NCBI RefSeq assembly: GCF_011290365.1
Contig: NZ_CP049786.1
Location: forward strand, 3,720,001 to 3,784,000
Length of the DNA: 64,000 nucleotides
Origin: Leclercia sp. 29361
GTDB lineage: Bacteria; Pseudomonadota; Gammaproteobacteria; Enterobacterales; Enterobacteriaceae
Direction of reading: 5' to 3'
The translations under genes and the position numbers were made by a program. Each line of letters begins with the position of its first letter. Within the stretch, counting starts at the first letter, position 1. The notes below the pieces were generated by a model. That model ran no database searches. It was not told where the DNA came from and saw only the letters and a list, made by a program, of their open reading frames with translations. Positions 1 to 10,672 of this stretch are shown one piece after another.

Positions 1-1
1 C

Positions 2-3000
2 AACGGTAGCTGGACCATCACCACCCCAGCGCTGAACGATGGCCCTACTACCCTGACCGTGGCGGCGCTGGATGCCGCCGGGAACGTCAGCGAGGCGGGC
101 AGTGACTTTGTCTACACCATTGACACCGTGCCACCGGCGATCCCACAACTGCTGGAGATCACCGACAGCACCCTCGCCAACGGTGCGCTTTACGCCAACA
201 GCAGCACGCCGACCCTGACCGGTACCGGCGAACCGCTGAGCACCATCACCGTCCTGGTCGACGGTAATCCGGTGGTCGAGGTGCAGGTCAGCGCCGAGGG
301 GCAGTGGGCGCTGCCGATCCCGGCCGGTACGCCGCTGTCCGATGCCTCGCATACCTTCACCGTGGTGGCGAGCGATGCGGCGGGCAACACCAGTCAAAGC
401 ACGCCGGTTAGCCTGATCGTCGACACCCAGGCGCCGGGTGCGCCTGTGGTGACCGGCATCGTCTCCGGCGGTACGCCGCTGACCGGCACCGCCGAAGCGG
501 GCTCCGTCATTACGGTAACTGGCCCGGGCAACGTGGTGCTGGGCACCGGCGTGACCAACGCCCAGGGCCAGTTCTCGGTGGCCCTGACCCCGCCGCAAAG
601 CGATGCGGTTACCCTGAGCCTGACTGCCAGCGACGTGGCGGGCAACACCAGCCTGCCAGGATCCTATGACGTTCCGGCTACGCCAGCCCTGCCGGACGTG
701 CCGGTTATCGACGCCATTGTGGATGACAACGGCACCGGCGGCGGCGTTAACGTTAAAGGCGGCAGCTCCAACGACGCCACCCCAACCCTGACCGGGACAG
801 CGATCCCGGGCAGCCTGGTCACAGTCTATCTTGACGACAGCACCACGCCGTTGGGTACCGTGACTGCCGACGCCACCACCGGGGCCTGGTCGTTCCCGAT
901 TGCAACGGCCCTTGCTGAAGGCAATCACAGCTTCAGCGTCACCGCTACCGTGGGCGCAGAAACCAGCGGCCAGTCGCCAGGGGCGACGGTCAATATCGAC
1001 CTCACCCCGCCTGCGGCGCCGACCCTCGGCACCCTCGTGGATAACGTCGGCACCGTGACCGGGTCAGTGGTCAGCGGCACGCCGACCGACGACAACCAGC
1101 CAACCCTGAACGGCACCGCGACGCCGGGCGACGTGATCACCATCTACTCCGGTGACGCTGTCCTTGGCACCGTACCCGTGAGCGCCACTGGGGCATGGAG
1201 CTTTACCCTGCCAGCAGCGCTGGACGATGGCACCTATACCCTGCTCATCACCGCGACCGACCCGGCGGGTAACCAGAGCCAGCCTTCTGCACCGTTCTCA
1301 CTGGTAGTGGATACCGTAACGGCGGCACCGGTCATCACCGGGGCTAACGATGACGTGGGGCCGGTCACCGGCAACGTGGCGAGCGGCGGCTTCACCAACG
1401 ACAACACCCCGACCCTGTCCGGCAGCGCGGAAGCGGGCAGCAGCGTGTCTATCTATGAAGGCGGCAGACTGCTCGGCACCGTGCTGGCTAACGCCAGCGG
1501 GATCTGGAGCTTCACCCCAACGGTGGTGCTGGCCGAAGGCCTGCACAGCTTTACCGCCATCGCCACCGACACCGCAGGCAACGTCAGCGAGGCATCCGGG
1601 GCTTACACCCTGACCGTCGACATGACCCCACCGGCCACCCCGGTGCTGGTCAGCGTCAACGACGACGTGGCGGGTAATACCGGCCCGCTGGTCAGCGGCC
1701 AGCTCACCAACGATGCCCGTCCGGAACTGACCGGCACCGGCGTGGCGGGCACCACTATCCGCATCCTGGATAACGGGGTCGAGATCGGCACCACGGTGGT
1801 GAACGCCGACGGTGGCTGGACCTTTACCCCGACCAGCGATCTGGCCCAGGGGCCGCATGAGTTGCGCGTCAGCGCCACCGATGCGGCAGGTAACGTCTCC
1901 GGCACCTCGCCAGCCTTCTCGCTGAGCGTTGATACCGTCGCCCCAGTGGCGCCGGTTCTGGGTAGCGTAGTGGATGATGTCGGGACCATTACCGGGCCGA
2001 TCACCAACGGCGGCCTCACCAACGATGCCCGCCCAACCTTTAACGGCACCGGCGAAGCGGGCTCCACGGTGCGCATTCTGGTCGACGGGCAGGAGATCGG
2101 CTCCGCGGTGGTTAACGCCTCGGGCAGCTGGACCTTTACGCCTGACACCCTCCTTGAGGATGGGCTGCACAGCGTAACCCTGACCGCCACCGACCTTGCC
2201 GGGAATACCGGTCCGGTCAGCGGAGCCTTTACCCTGACGGTGGATACCCTGGCGCCGGCGGCACCGACCATCGTCGCGGCCGCCGATAACGTGGGCACCA
2301 TCCAGACGCCGCTCACCGTCTCCGGCCAGGTTACCGACGACACCACGCCGACCCTGTCGGGCAGAGCCGCGGCGAACGCCACGGTCACCGTCTATGACAA
2401 CGGCGTCGCCCTCGGCACCGTGCAGGCCACCGCCGCAGGCGACTGGACCTTCACGCCGGGGACCGAACTGGGCAACGGGAGCCACACCTTCACCGCCAGC
2501 GCCGTCGATGCGGCAGGCAACCTCAGTGAACTCTCGGCGGGCTTCACGGTGATTGTCGATGCGATCAAACCGATCGCGCCGGTCATCACTCTTGCCCAGG
2601 ACGACGCTGGCACCATCACCGGCGCCCTGACCAGCGGCCAGCGCACCGACGACACCCTGCCGGTGCTTACCGGCACCAGCGAACCGAACGCCCGGGTACA
2701 GCTGTTTGAAGGTCAGACCCTGCTGGGCACCGCCATCGCCGATGGCAGTGGCAACTGGACCATCGCCCTGACCACGCCGCTCACCAACGCCCAGCACAAC
2801 TTCACGGCGGTGGCGACGGATGCGGCAGGCAACGTCAGCGATGCCTCCGCCACCTTCAGCCTGACGGTGGATACCCTGCCGCCAGCGGTGCCGGTGCTGG
2901 TCTCGGTGGTGGATGATGTCGGCACGGTGGTGTCGCTCACCAGCGGCCAGCTGACCAACGACGCCAGACCGACCCTCAACGGCACGGCAGAAGCGGGCTC

Positions 3001-6000
3001 AACGGTGAGTATCTATGACGGCGACCTGCTGCTGGGCACCGTGGTGGCCGACGCCAACAGCGCCTGGAGCTTTACCCCAGCTACGCCGCTGCCCGACGGC
3101 CAGCGCGTCCTGACGGTGACCGCCACCGATGCGGTGGGCAACGTCAGTCTGCCGACCGCGGGCTTTAACCTTAACCTCGATGCCACCGCCCCGGGCGCGC
3201 CAGTCATCACCTCGGTAGTGGATGACGTCGGCACGATCCAGGGTCCGGTACTCAACGGCAATCCAACTAACGACACCCGCCTGACGCTCAACGGTACCGC
3301 CGAAGCCAACGCCGTGGTGCGGATCTACGACGGCACCACGCTGGTGGGCCAGGTGACGGCCAACGCCCAGGGTCAGTGGACCCTGCCGCAGACCACCACC
3401 ACCCTCACCGACGGAGTGCATAACTTCACCGCCACCGCGACCGATGCGGCAGGCAACCTCAGCGCGGCGTCACCAGTCACCTCCATCACCGTTGACACCG
3501 TTGCGCCAGGCGCACCGGGTGGCTTCACCGTGCTTAACAGCGGGGGCCAGGTCACCGGCACCGCCGAGGCGGGCAGCACCGTGACCATTCTCGGTACCGA
3601 CAACGTGACGGTACTGGGGACCGGCGTGGCTGATGCCAGCGGCAGGTTCAGCGTCACGCTCTCCACGCCGCAGGTTAACGCCGAGCTGCTGCACGTCTTT
3701 GCCACCGACCGGGCCGGTAACGCCGGGCTGACGGTAGATCTGCGGATGCCGTACTCGCTGGTGCCGAACCCACCGGTCATCACCAGCGTCAACGACAACG
3801 TGGGCAGCATCATCGGCAACCTGCTGAGCGGCCAGAGCACGGACGACACCACCCCGACTCTGACCGGGACCGCGCAACCGCTCTCCACTATCACCCTGTA
3901 TGACAACAACGTGCTGTTAGCCACGGTGACCACCAACAGCGCGGGGGTCTGGACTTATACCCCAACCGTGCCGCTGGGTAACGGCTCCCACGCCTTTACC
4001 GCCACCGCGGGCAATGCAGTCGGCACCAGCCCGTCCACACCGCTGAGCACGGTTATCGTGGATACCGTCGCCCCGGGCACGCCGCAGGGTACCTTCAACG
4101 CCGACGGCAGCGTCCTGAGCGGTACTGCCGAAGCGGGCAGCACCATCACCCTGCTGCTGAGCGATAACAGCGTGGTGACCACCACCGCCAACGCCCAGGG
4201 AGCCTGGAGCTACACCTTCCTCGACAAGCAGTCCGAAGGGGAGCGGATCACCCTCTCGGCTACCGATGCGGCGGGTAATACCTCCGTCACCGGGACGGTA
4301 ATTGCGCCGAACCTGCCGCTGTCCGCCAGTGACAACGTGGTGGGGCTGGACCTGACCACCACCGCCACCGTCAGCACTGCCCAGTACAGTGACTATGGCC
4401 TCCAGCTGGTGGGCGGTGTCGGCAACGTGCTTTCCCTGCTGGGGGAAAACTCCGCCCAGGTGACCTTCTCCGTACCAACCGGCGGTAGCGCGAACATGGA
4501 GATCAACGCCAGCGCCAGCGGCATCGTGCTCTCCCTGCTCAACACCCTGGAGGTGATTGTTCAACGCTGGAACGGCACCACCTGGACCACGGAAGTGGAT
4601 ACCGGTCTGCCGCAGTTCGCTAACCTGCTGACCCTCGGGTCCAGCGGCGTGACCCTCAACCTGACCGGCCTGCCGGGCGGGCAGTATCGCGTCCTGAGCT
4701 ATAACTCCAACCTGCTGGCAACCGGGTCCTACACCAGCCTGGATGTGGACGTCACGCAAACCACCGCGGGCACCCTGACCGGCGCGCTGGTGAAAAACGG
4801 CAACGTCATCACCGACACCGATCCGGTGAGCGGCAGCGACAGCGCCCCGAACGGCACGGTGGTCACCAGCGTCACCAACGCCAACGGCGTCACCGTCAAC
4901 GTGGCGGCGGGCGCGGCGGGCACTACCATCAACGGGCTGTACGGCACCCTGACCCTGCACGCTGACGGGAGCTACACCTACACCCTGACCAACACCAGCA
5001 CCTCGGTGCTGGGCCGGACCGACACCTTCACCTATAACATCACCGGGAAAGGAGCGACGGACGATGCCCGCCTGGTGATCACCCTGGGTGAAAACACGGT
5101 GCGCAACAGCGTGACGGCGGTGGACGATACCGCCTCGCTGACCTTCAACACCCAGGTACAGTCCATCGACTATGGTCCATCGAGCCAGAGCGGCTTTACC
5201 GTGGTAGGTGTCAATCTGGGTACTGTGCTGAACCTCAACCTGCTGGACGATCGCAGCGAGACCATGAAGTACAGCGTCCAGGAAGGCACCACCCGCACCA
5301 TGACCATTCAGGGTTCTGTCGGCGGGGTAGCCCTGGCGTCGGTGTTTGACCTCTATATCTACAAGTTCAACCCGGCGACTCAGAGCTATGAGCGGATGCG
5401 CACCGAGGCGGGCTGGCTGCGCGCGCCGCTGCTGGGGGGCACCTCGGCACCGCTGACGCTGACCCTGCCGGCCGGTGAGTATCTCTTCCTGATGAACACC
5501 GCGGCGGGGATCACGGTGCTGACCGGCTACCAGATCAACATTCTGGAGGATCATGTCTACGCCGTCACCAGCACCACTGCCGCCACCACCGGCGACGTGC
5601 TGCAGAGTGACATCGTGCCTGCCGGCACCGTCGTTACTCAGGTGAACGGTGTCGACGTGAACGCCACGGGCACCACCCGCATTGAGGGGCAGTACGGCAC
5701 TCTGGATATCGACGCCCAGGGGAAATACACCTATACCCTGCGGAACGGGGTCGGGGCGGACCTGATCAGCACGCCGGATACCTTCGTCTATACCGTGACG
5801 GCACCGAATGGCGATAAGGACACCGCCTCGCTGAACATCACCCCAACGCCAGTGGCGCTGGATGCGGTCAACGACGTCAGCGATGCGCTGGTCTTCGACA
5901 CCACCTCGCAGGTTGCAGCCTATCGCGATGATACGGTGGGTAACGCGACCTGGAACGCCGCCCTGCTCGCCTCTACCTCGGGCCGGGGTAGCGGAACATT

Positions 6001-7003
6001 TGTGGTGGCGGCCAACACCGCCCTGCATGACGTGGTGCTGCACTTCAACGTCGCCTCACTGTTGTCGCTGGGCGGCCTGAACGTGAACTGGACCATCACC
6101 GGGGCAGGAGTGACCCGAAGCGGTTCCTTCAATGGCGGTCTGCTGTTGGGCGGCGTGGCCACCATCAACCTGCCGGATCTGGATCTGAACGCCGGGACCT
6201 ACACCCTTAACTTTACCGGGGCAATGGGTCCGCTGGGGTTGGGCCAGATCTCCATCACGCCGTACGTCACCGGTACCACGGTGTTCCTCAACAGTGAGCT
6301 CACCACCGCGGGCCACACCGTCACCGGCAATATCTTTGACGGCTCGGATTCGGGCGGCGTGCTGGATCAGCTCCATTCGGTGGACAGCCGTCTGAGCATC
6401 ACCAGCTATACCGGTACCGTCACCACCCTGGACCCGTATACCACTGCCACGGCCACCGCCACGGTTCAGGGGCATTACGGGGTGCTGACCATCGGCGTTG
6501 ACGGGGCGTATACCTACACCCTGAACAGCGGCGTCTCGCTGGCATCAATGACCACCAAGGAGACCTTCACCTACAAACTGACCGGCGATAACGGCACCAC
6601 CGATACCGCGACCCTGACCATCAACATGGCACCACAGTTCGCCAGCTCCGAGCATAACGATACCTTCACCGGTAGCGCCTATGGCGACACGCTGATTTAC
6701 GAGGTGCTCAACAGTACGGCGGGTAACGGCACGGCGGGCAACGGCGGCAACGACCACTGGACCAACTTCTCTCTGGCGCAGGGAGACAAGATCGATATCA
6801 GCGATCTGCTGGTGGGCTGGAACGGGGACAACGCCACGCTGGGCAACTATCTGAGTGTTACCAACAGCAATGGCAATACCGTGATCTCTGTCGACCGGGA
6901 CGGTGCAGCAAATATTTACACCAATACTACACTGGTAACATTGGATAACGTTCAGACAACCTACGAGGAGCTGGTTAACCAACAACACATCATCACCGGA
7001 TAG
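2..7003 (+). CDS. bapA: Bap-like giant type I secreted adhesin, 3' part
   Basis: The frame is open from the left edge, so the start and N-terminus lie outside the window; 2333 residues are visible. About fourteen bacterial Ig-like repeats of 85-105 residues fill roughly residues 1-1440. They recur with DDVG near their start, TNDxxPTLxGTAEAG in the middle and ATDAAGNVS near the end. Three larger related modules follow (about 1440-2200), each ending in a VCBS-like G-YGTL-GxYTYTL segment. The last ~120 residues carry NDTFTGSAYGDTL and an acidic-hydrophobic tail typical of the C-terminal signal of type I secreted giant adhesins such as BapA, SiiE and LapA. By family knowledge it is a cell-surface biofilm adhesin. 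The three following genes encode its exporter. The symbol rests on architecture and operon order. Confidence 0.9.
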   Translation, partial: NGSWTITTPALNDGPTTLTVAALDAAGNVSEAGSDFVYTIDTVPPAIPQLLEITDSTLANGALYANSSTPTLTGTGEPLSTITVLVDGNPVVEVQVSAEGQWALPIPAGTPLSDASHTFTVVASDAAGNTSQSTPVSLIVDTQAPGAPVVTGIVSGGTPLTGTAEAGSVITVTGPGNVVLGTGVTNAQGQFSVALTPPQSDAVTLSLTASDVAGNTSLPGSYDVPATPALPDVPVIDAIVDDNGTGGGVNVKGGSSNDATPTLTGTAIPGSLVTVYLDDSTTPLGTVTADATTGAWSFPIATALAEGNHSFSVTATVGAETSGQSPGATVNIDLTPPAAPTLGTLVDNVGTVTGSVVSGTPTDDNQPTLNGTATPGDVITIYSGDAVLGTVPVSATGAWSFTLPAALDDGTYTLLITATDPAGNQSQPSAPFSLVVDTVTAAPVITGANDDVGPVTGNVASGGFTNDNTPTLSGSAEAGSSVSIYEGGRLLGTVLANASGIWSFTPTVVLAEGLHSFTAIATDTAGNVSEASGAYTLTVDMTPPATPVLVSVNDDVAGNTGPLVSGQLTNDARPELTGTGVAGTTIRILDNGVEIGTTVVNADGGWTFTPTSDLAQGPHELRVSATDAAGNVSGTSPAFSLSVDTVAPVAPVLGSVVDDVGTITGPITNGGLTNDARPTFNGTGEAGSTVRILVDGQEIGSAVVNASGSWTFTPDTLLEDGLHSVTLTATDLAGNTGPVSGAFTLTVDTLAPAAPTIVAAADNVGTIQTPLTVSGQVTDDTTPTLSGRAAANATVTVYDNGVALGTVQATAAGDWTFTPGTELGNGSHTFTASAVDAAGNLSELSAGFTVIVDAIKPIAPVITLAQDDAGTITGALTSGQRTDDTLPVLTGTSEPNARVQLFEGQTLLGTAIADGSGNWTIALTTPLTNAQHNFTAVATDAAGNVSDASATFSLTVDTLPPAVPVLVSVVDDVGTVVSLTSGQLTNDARPTLNGTAEAGSTVSIYDGDLLLGTVVADANSAWSFTPATPLPDGQRVLTVTATDAVGNVSLPTAGFNLNLDATAPGAPVITSVVDDVGTIQGPVLNGNPTNDTRLTLNGTAEANAVVRIYDGTTLVGQVTANAQGQWTLPQTTTTLTDGVHNFTATATDAAGNLSAASPVTSITVDTVAPGAPGGFTVLNSGGQVTGTAEAGSTVTILGTDNVTVLGTGVADASGRFSVTLSTPQVNAELLHVFATDRAGNAGLTVDLRMPYSLVPNPPVITSVNDNVGSIIGNLLSGQSTDDTTPTLTGTAQPLSTITLYDNNVLLATVTTNSAGVWTYTPTVPLGNGSHAFTATAGNAVGTSPSTPLSTVIVDTVAPGTPQGTFNADGSVLSGTAEAGSTITLLLSDNSVVTTTANAQGAWSYTFLDKQSEGERITLSATDAAGNTSVTGTVIAPNLPLSASDNVVGLDLTTTATVSTAQYSDYGLQLVGGVGNVLSLLGENSAQVTFSVPTGGSANMEINASASGIVLSLLNTLEVIVQRWNGTTWTTEVDTGLPQFANLLTLGSSGVTLNLTGLPGGQYRVLSYNSNLLATGSYTSLDVDVTQTTAGTLTGALVKNGNVITDTDPVSGSDSAPNGTVVTSVTNANGVTVNVAAGAAGTTINGLYGTLTLHADGSYTYTLTNTSTSVLGRTDTFTYNITGKGATDDARLVITLGENTVRNSVTAVDDTASLTFNTQVQSIDYGPSSQSGFTVVGVNLGTVLNLNLLDDRSETMKYSVQEGTTRTMTIQGSVGGVALASVFDLYIYKFNPATQSYERMRTEAGWLRAPLLGGTSAPLTLTLPAGEYLFLMNTAAGITVLTGYQINILEDHVYAVTSTTAATTGDVLQSDIVPAGTVVTQVNGVDVNATGTTRIEGQYGTLDIDAQGKYTYTLRNGVGADLISTPDTFVYTVTAPNGDKDTASLNITPTPVALDAVNDVSDALVFDTTSQVAAYRDDTVGNATWNAALLASTSGRGSGTFVVAANTALHDVVLHFNVASLLSLGGLNVNWTITGAGVTRSGSFNGGLLLGGVATINLPDLDLNAGTYTLNFTGAMGPLGLGQISITPYVTGTTVFLNSELTTAGHTVTGNIFDGSDSGGVLDQLHSVDSRLSITSYTGTVTTLDPYTTATATATVQGHYGVLTIGVDGAYTYTLNSGVSLASMTTKETFTYKLTGDNGTTDTATLTINMAPQFASSEHNDTFTGSAYGDTLIYEVLNSTAGNGTAGNGGNDHWTNFSLAQGDKIDISDLLVGWNGDNATLGNYLSVTNSNGNTVISVDRDGAANIYTNTTLVTLDNVQTTYEELVNQQHIITG

Positions 7004-7017
7004 CGCTAATAACAAGA

Positions 7018-7038
7018 CCCGGGCGCACGTCGCCCGGG
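7018..7038 (+). terminator. Intercistronic hairpin after the adhesin gene
   Basis: An 8-bp perfect GC stem (CCCGGGCG/CGCCCGGG, 5-nt loop) lies 15 bases after the adhesin stop. A T-run comes only about 23 bases later, so I read it as an attenuator or mRNA-stabilising hairpin that lowers exporter expression relative to the adhesin, not a full stop. Confidence 0.5.
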
Positions 7039-7079
7039 CTTAACATTATAAAGTTGTTCAGTTTTTTAGGGATAATGCC

Positions 7080-8480
7080 ATGAACAAAGCACCTTGCTGG
7101 TGGCTTGGGTGCTGCCTGTTGTCCGGGCACGCCCTGGCTGCCGACTCCCCTGCGGTCATTAGTTTTGGACAAGTAAATGAAAATCAGGAGCTGCCCTCGC
7201 TGAATGGCCGGGTAGCGTTGCCGACAAGCCCGGCTGCCCCCGGCACCTTAACCCTGGGCGATGCGGTGAACCGTGCCGTTAACTGGCACCCCACCATTCG
7301 CGAAGCGGTGGGCAAACTCTACGAACAGATCCAGCAGGTTGATGTCGCCAAATCGAAGTACTACCCGCAGATCAGCGCCGGGATCAACAACGGCTACAGT
7401 AACAACTCCAGCGACACCGGCTTTACCCCTTCCGTGGTGCTCTCCCTCTCCCAGATGCTCTATGACTTCGGTAAAGTTTCCAGCCAGGTGCGGGCCGAAG
7501 ACGCGGGCGTGGTGCAGCAGCAGGCCAACGTCCTGCTGAGCATTGATACCGTCGCCCGGGATACCGCCACCGCGCTGGTGCAGGTGCAGATGTGGCAGCA
7601 GATGGTGGAGACCGCCGAAGAGCAGCTTGAGGCCCTCGGCAGCATCGGCAAACTGACGCGCCAGCGTAACGACGAAGGGGCTACCTCGCTCTCGGACGTG
7701 GTGCAGACCGACGCCCGTATCGAAGGGGCACGCTCGCAGCTGATGCAGTATCAGGCCAATCTCGACAGTGCCCGCGCCACGCTGATGAGCAACCTCGGCT
7801 GGAACAACCTCAACGAGGTGAGCAACACCTTCCCGGCCAAACTGGCCCAAAGCTGCGACATCAAAGATCCGGATGACCGGCTGGTGCCCGCGGTGCTCTC
7901 CTCCTGGGCGCAGGCCAACGTGGCGCAGGCCAATCTGGACTACGCCAACGCCCAGATGACCCCGACCATCTCGCTGGAGCCGGAAGTTCGCCACTACATT
8001 AACAATCGCTATCCTGGCCACGACACGCTGGATAAAACCCAGTACAACGTGTCGGTCAACGTCGAGATGCCGATCTACCAGGGCGGCGGCCTGGACGCCC
8101 GGCGTAACGCCGCCAGCCACGCGGTGGAGGCGGCGCAGTCCAACGTGCAGCGCACCCGGCTGGACGTACGGCAAAAATTGCAGGAGTCGCGCAGCCAGGT
8201 GATGAGCCTGATGAGCACCCTGCAGATCCAGTCCCGCCAGGAGACCCTCAGCCAGCGCACCCGCGAACTCTATCAGCAGCAGTATCTGGATTTGGGCTCC
8301 CGCCCGCTACTGGACGTGCTGAACGCCGAGCAGGAGGTCTACCAGACCCGCTTTACCCAGTGGCAAACCGCCGGACAGCTGCACCAGCTGCAGATCAACT
8401 GCCTGTATAACACCGGGCGAATGCGCAACGCCTTCAGCCTTGAAAACCACACTATTCAGTCAGTGGAGATCCAGCCATGA
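7080..8480 (+). CDS. TolC-family outer membrane efflux protein of the adhesin exporter
   Basis: A 466-residue protein with a clear signal peptide (hydrophobic stretch ending HALA, cleavage near residue 21). Two outer-membrane-factor repeats follow, seen as long amphipathic helices rich in Q, A and N (about 60-250 and 270-450). It should form the trimeric outer-membrane channel and periplasmic tunnel through which the large adhesin leaves the cell (BapB/LapE-like role). The ATG follows a 76-bp gap after the adhesin gene. Its TGA overlaps the next ATG (ATGA), indicating translational coupling with the ABC component. The length is normal for the family. Confidence 0.9.
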   Translation: MNKAPCWWLGCCLLSGHALAADSPAVISFGQVNENQELPSLNGRVALPTSPAAPGTLTLGDAVNRAVNWHPTIREAVGKLYEQIQQVDVAKSKYYPQISAGINNGYSNNSSDTGFTPSVVLSLSQMLYDFGKVSSQVRAEDAGVVQQQANVLLSIDTVARDTATALVQVQMWQQMVETAEEQLEALGSIGKLTRQRNDEGATSLSDVVQTDARIEGARSQLMQYQANLDSARATLMSNLGWNNLNEVSNTFPAKLAQSCDIKDPDDRLVPAVLSSWAQANVAQANLDYANAQMTPTISLEPEVRHYINNRYPGHDTLDKTQYNVSVNVEMPIYQGGGLDARRNAASHAVEAAQSNVQRTRLDVRQKLQESRSQVMSLMSTLQIQSRQETLSQRTRELYQQQYLDLGSRPLLDVLNAEQEVYQTRFTQWQTAGQLHQLQINCLYNTGRMRNAFSLENHTIQSVEIQP

Positions 8481-10672
8481 CGCGAGACGATATCCTTCAC
8501 GAGGAGCCACTGACGCAGGAGGCGCTGGAGCACTGGGCGCAGGCGTTTGGCTATGTCGCCACCCGCTACCGGGTGGCCTGCTCCCCCGGCGCGCTGGTGG
8601 CTGGCGCCCCCTGGCTACAGGGGAAGAGCAAAACCCCGGCCCTGAGCGGGCTGGCCCGTGAGGCGGGGCTCTCCTTTAAGCTGCTCAACAACGGCCAGGA
8701 GTCGATCAACAGCTGGCGTCTGCCGGTGGTGGTGGAGCTTAATGACGGCAAGATCGGCGTCATTGAGCACTTCGACGGGGAAGACATGCTCGACGTCTGC
8801 TTCTTTGACGGCAAGGCCCAGACCAACCGCATCTCGCTGGCGGCGCTGCTGCCGGCCATTCATCAGGTGGTGGCCCTGCGTCCGCTGGCGGCGTTAAAAG
8901 ACAGCCGCGTAGATGCCTATATCTCAAAATATCGCCCGGACTGGCTCTACCGGCTGGTGATGCGCGACCTGCGCCCCTACACCTACGTGATGCTGGCGGC
9001 GCTGTTCATCAACCTGCTGTCGCTGGCGGGGATTTTGTTTTCGATGCAGGTTTATGACCGGGTGATCCCCGCCCAGTCCTACCCTACCCTCTACGTGCTG
9101 ACCATCGGGGTGCTGATTGCAACCCTGTTCGGCTTTATCCTGCGTCTCGCCCGCTGCCACATTATGGATCTGCTGGGCAAACGGGCCGACCTGCGCGTCT
9201 CGGATCGGGTGTTCGGCCATGCCCTGCGCCTGCGTAACAGCGCGGTGCCGCGCTCCACCGGCAGCTTTATCTCGCAGCTGCGCGAGCTGGAGCAGATCCG
9301 CGAGATGGTCACCTCCTCGACCATCTCCACTATCGTTGACCTGCCCTTCTTCTTCCTGTTTGTCGGCGTGCTGGCGATCATCGCCCCGTCGCTGGCGTGG
9401 ATCGCCCCGGTGGCGGCAGTGCTGATGGTATTGCCGGGCCTGCTGCTGCAGAAAAAGCTGGCGGCGCTGGCGAAGCAGTCGGCCCATGAATCAACCCTGC
9501 GCAACGCGGTGCTGGTGGAGAGCGTGCAGGGGCTGGAGGACATCAAGCTGATGCAGGCGGAGAACCGCTTCCTGCAACAGTGGAACAGCTACATTCAGAT
9601 CACCGCCGAGTCGGGCCTGAAGACTCGCGAGCTGACCCAGGGCCTGATCAGCTGGGGAATGACCATTCAGAGCCTGGTCTATACCGCGGTGATTGTGGTG
9701 GGTGCCCCGATGGTGATCGAAGGCGAAATGACCACCGGTGCGGTGGTGGCCGCCTCGATGCTGGCCTCGCGGATGATCGCCCCGATGGCGACCCTGTGCG
9801 GCGTGCTCGCCCGCTGGCAGCAGGTCAAAGCAGCCAAAGAGGGGCTGGACAACATTATGCAGCTCCCCACCGAGAACCAGCGCGAAGAGACGCCGATCCG
9901 CCAGGACGTACTGCGCGGCCACTACCTGTTCGAACAGGCGCAGTTTGCCTACGGCGGTGACGTGCAGAACCCGGTTCTGCGCATCAACCGGCTGGAGATC
10001 AAACCCGGCGAGCACGTGGCGATCCTCGGCCGTAACGGCGCGGGCAAATCGACCCTGCTGCAGGCGATGGTCGGCGGGATGGATCTGGTGGGCGGCGAAC
10101 TGCGGCTCGACAACCTCAGCCTGCCCCATCTCGACATGGCGGACGTGCGGCGTAACGTCGGCCTGATGAGCCAGAATGCGCGGCTGTTTTACGGCACCCT
10201 GCGCGAGAACATCACCCTCGGGATGCCGCGCGCCACCGACGAGGAGATTTTTGCCGTACTGGAGATGTGCGGCGCGGCCACCTTCGTGCAGAAGCTGGCG
10301 AAGGGGCTGGACCATCCGATCATGGAGAACGGCGTCGGGCTCTCCGGCGGCCAGCGCCAGTCAATTTTGCTGGCGCGTATGTTCCTGCGCGATCCCAATG
10401 TTGTCCTGCTGGACGAACCTACCGCCTCGCTGGATGAGCACACCGAACGCGAATTTATTCAGCGCCTGAGCCAGTGGCTTGGCAACCGGACCCTAATCGT
10501 CGCCACCCACCGGGTGCCGATGCTGGAGCTGGTAGAGCGCGTGGTGGTACTGAAAGAGGGAATGCTGGTGATGGATGCGCCGAAAGCCCAGGCGCTGAGC
10601 AACAGCCGGATGCAGCAACAATCGCAGCAGGCAAATGGCCGGGAGTGGAAAAATGAAAATCAGTCAGCATGA
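8477..10672 (+). CDS. Type I secretion ABC permease/ATPase
   Basis: A 731-residue inner-membrane exporter. Residues ~15-135 form a C39-peptidase-like domain in which I cannot see the catalytic Cys, so it is probably a degenerate CLD domain that binds substrate. Transmembrane segments lie at ~165-440. The nucleotide-binding domain at ~490-720 has Walker A GRNGAGKST (~518), signature LSGGQRQ (~620) and Walker B VVLLDEPT (~640). It powers export of the adjacent giant adhesin (LapB/BapC-like). It starts inside the upstream stop codon and its end overlaps the adaptor gene, so the three export genes form one coupled operon. Confidence 0.92.
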   Translation: MTRDDILHEEPLTQEALEHWAQAFGYVATRYRVACSPGALVAGAPWLQGKSKTPALSGLAREAGLSFKLLNNGQESINSWRLPVVVELNDGKIGVIEHFDGEDMLDVCFFDGKAQTNRISLAALLPAIHQVVALRPLAALKDSRVDAYISKYRPDWLYRLVMRDLRPYTYVMLAALFINLLSLAGILFSMQVYDRVIPAQSYPTLYVLTIGVLIATLFGFILRLARCHIMDLLGKRADLRVSDRVFGHALRLRNSAVPRSTGSFISQLRELEQIREMVTSSTISTIVDLPFFFLFVGVLAIIAPSLAWIAPVAAVLMVLPGLLLQKKLAALAKQSAHESTLRNAVLVESVQGLEDIKLMQAENRFLQQWNSYIQITAESGLKTRELTQGLISWGMTIQSLVYTAVIVVGAPMVIEGEMTTGAVVAASMLASRMIAPMATLCGVLARWQQVKAAKEGLDNIMQLPTENQREETPIRQDVLRGHYLFEQAQFAYGGDVQNPVLRINRLEIKPGEHVAILGRNGAGKSTLLQAMVGGMDLVGGELRLDNLSLPHLDMADVRRNVGLMSQNARLFYGTLRENITLGMPRATDEEIFAVLEMCGAATFVQKLAKGLDHPIMENGVGLSGGQRQSILLARMFLRDPNVVLLDEPTASLDEHTEREFIQRLSQWLGNRTLIVATHRVPMLELVERVVVLKEGMLVMDAPKAQALSNSRMQQQSQQANGREWKNENQSA

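Noticed and set aside
1298..6043. Long reverse-strand open frames (499 and 708 residues) inside the adhesin gene
   Set aside because: They mirror the GC-rich repeats of the forward gene, have low-complexity Gly/Ala/Arg/His composition and no family features or ribosome sites.
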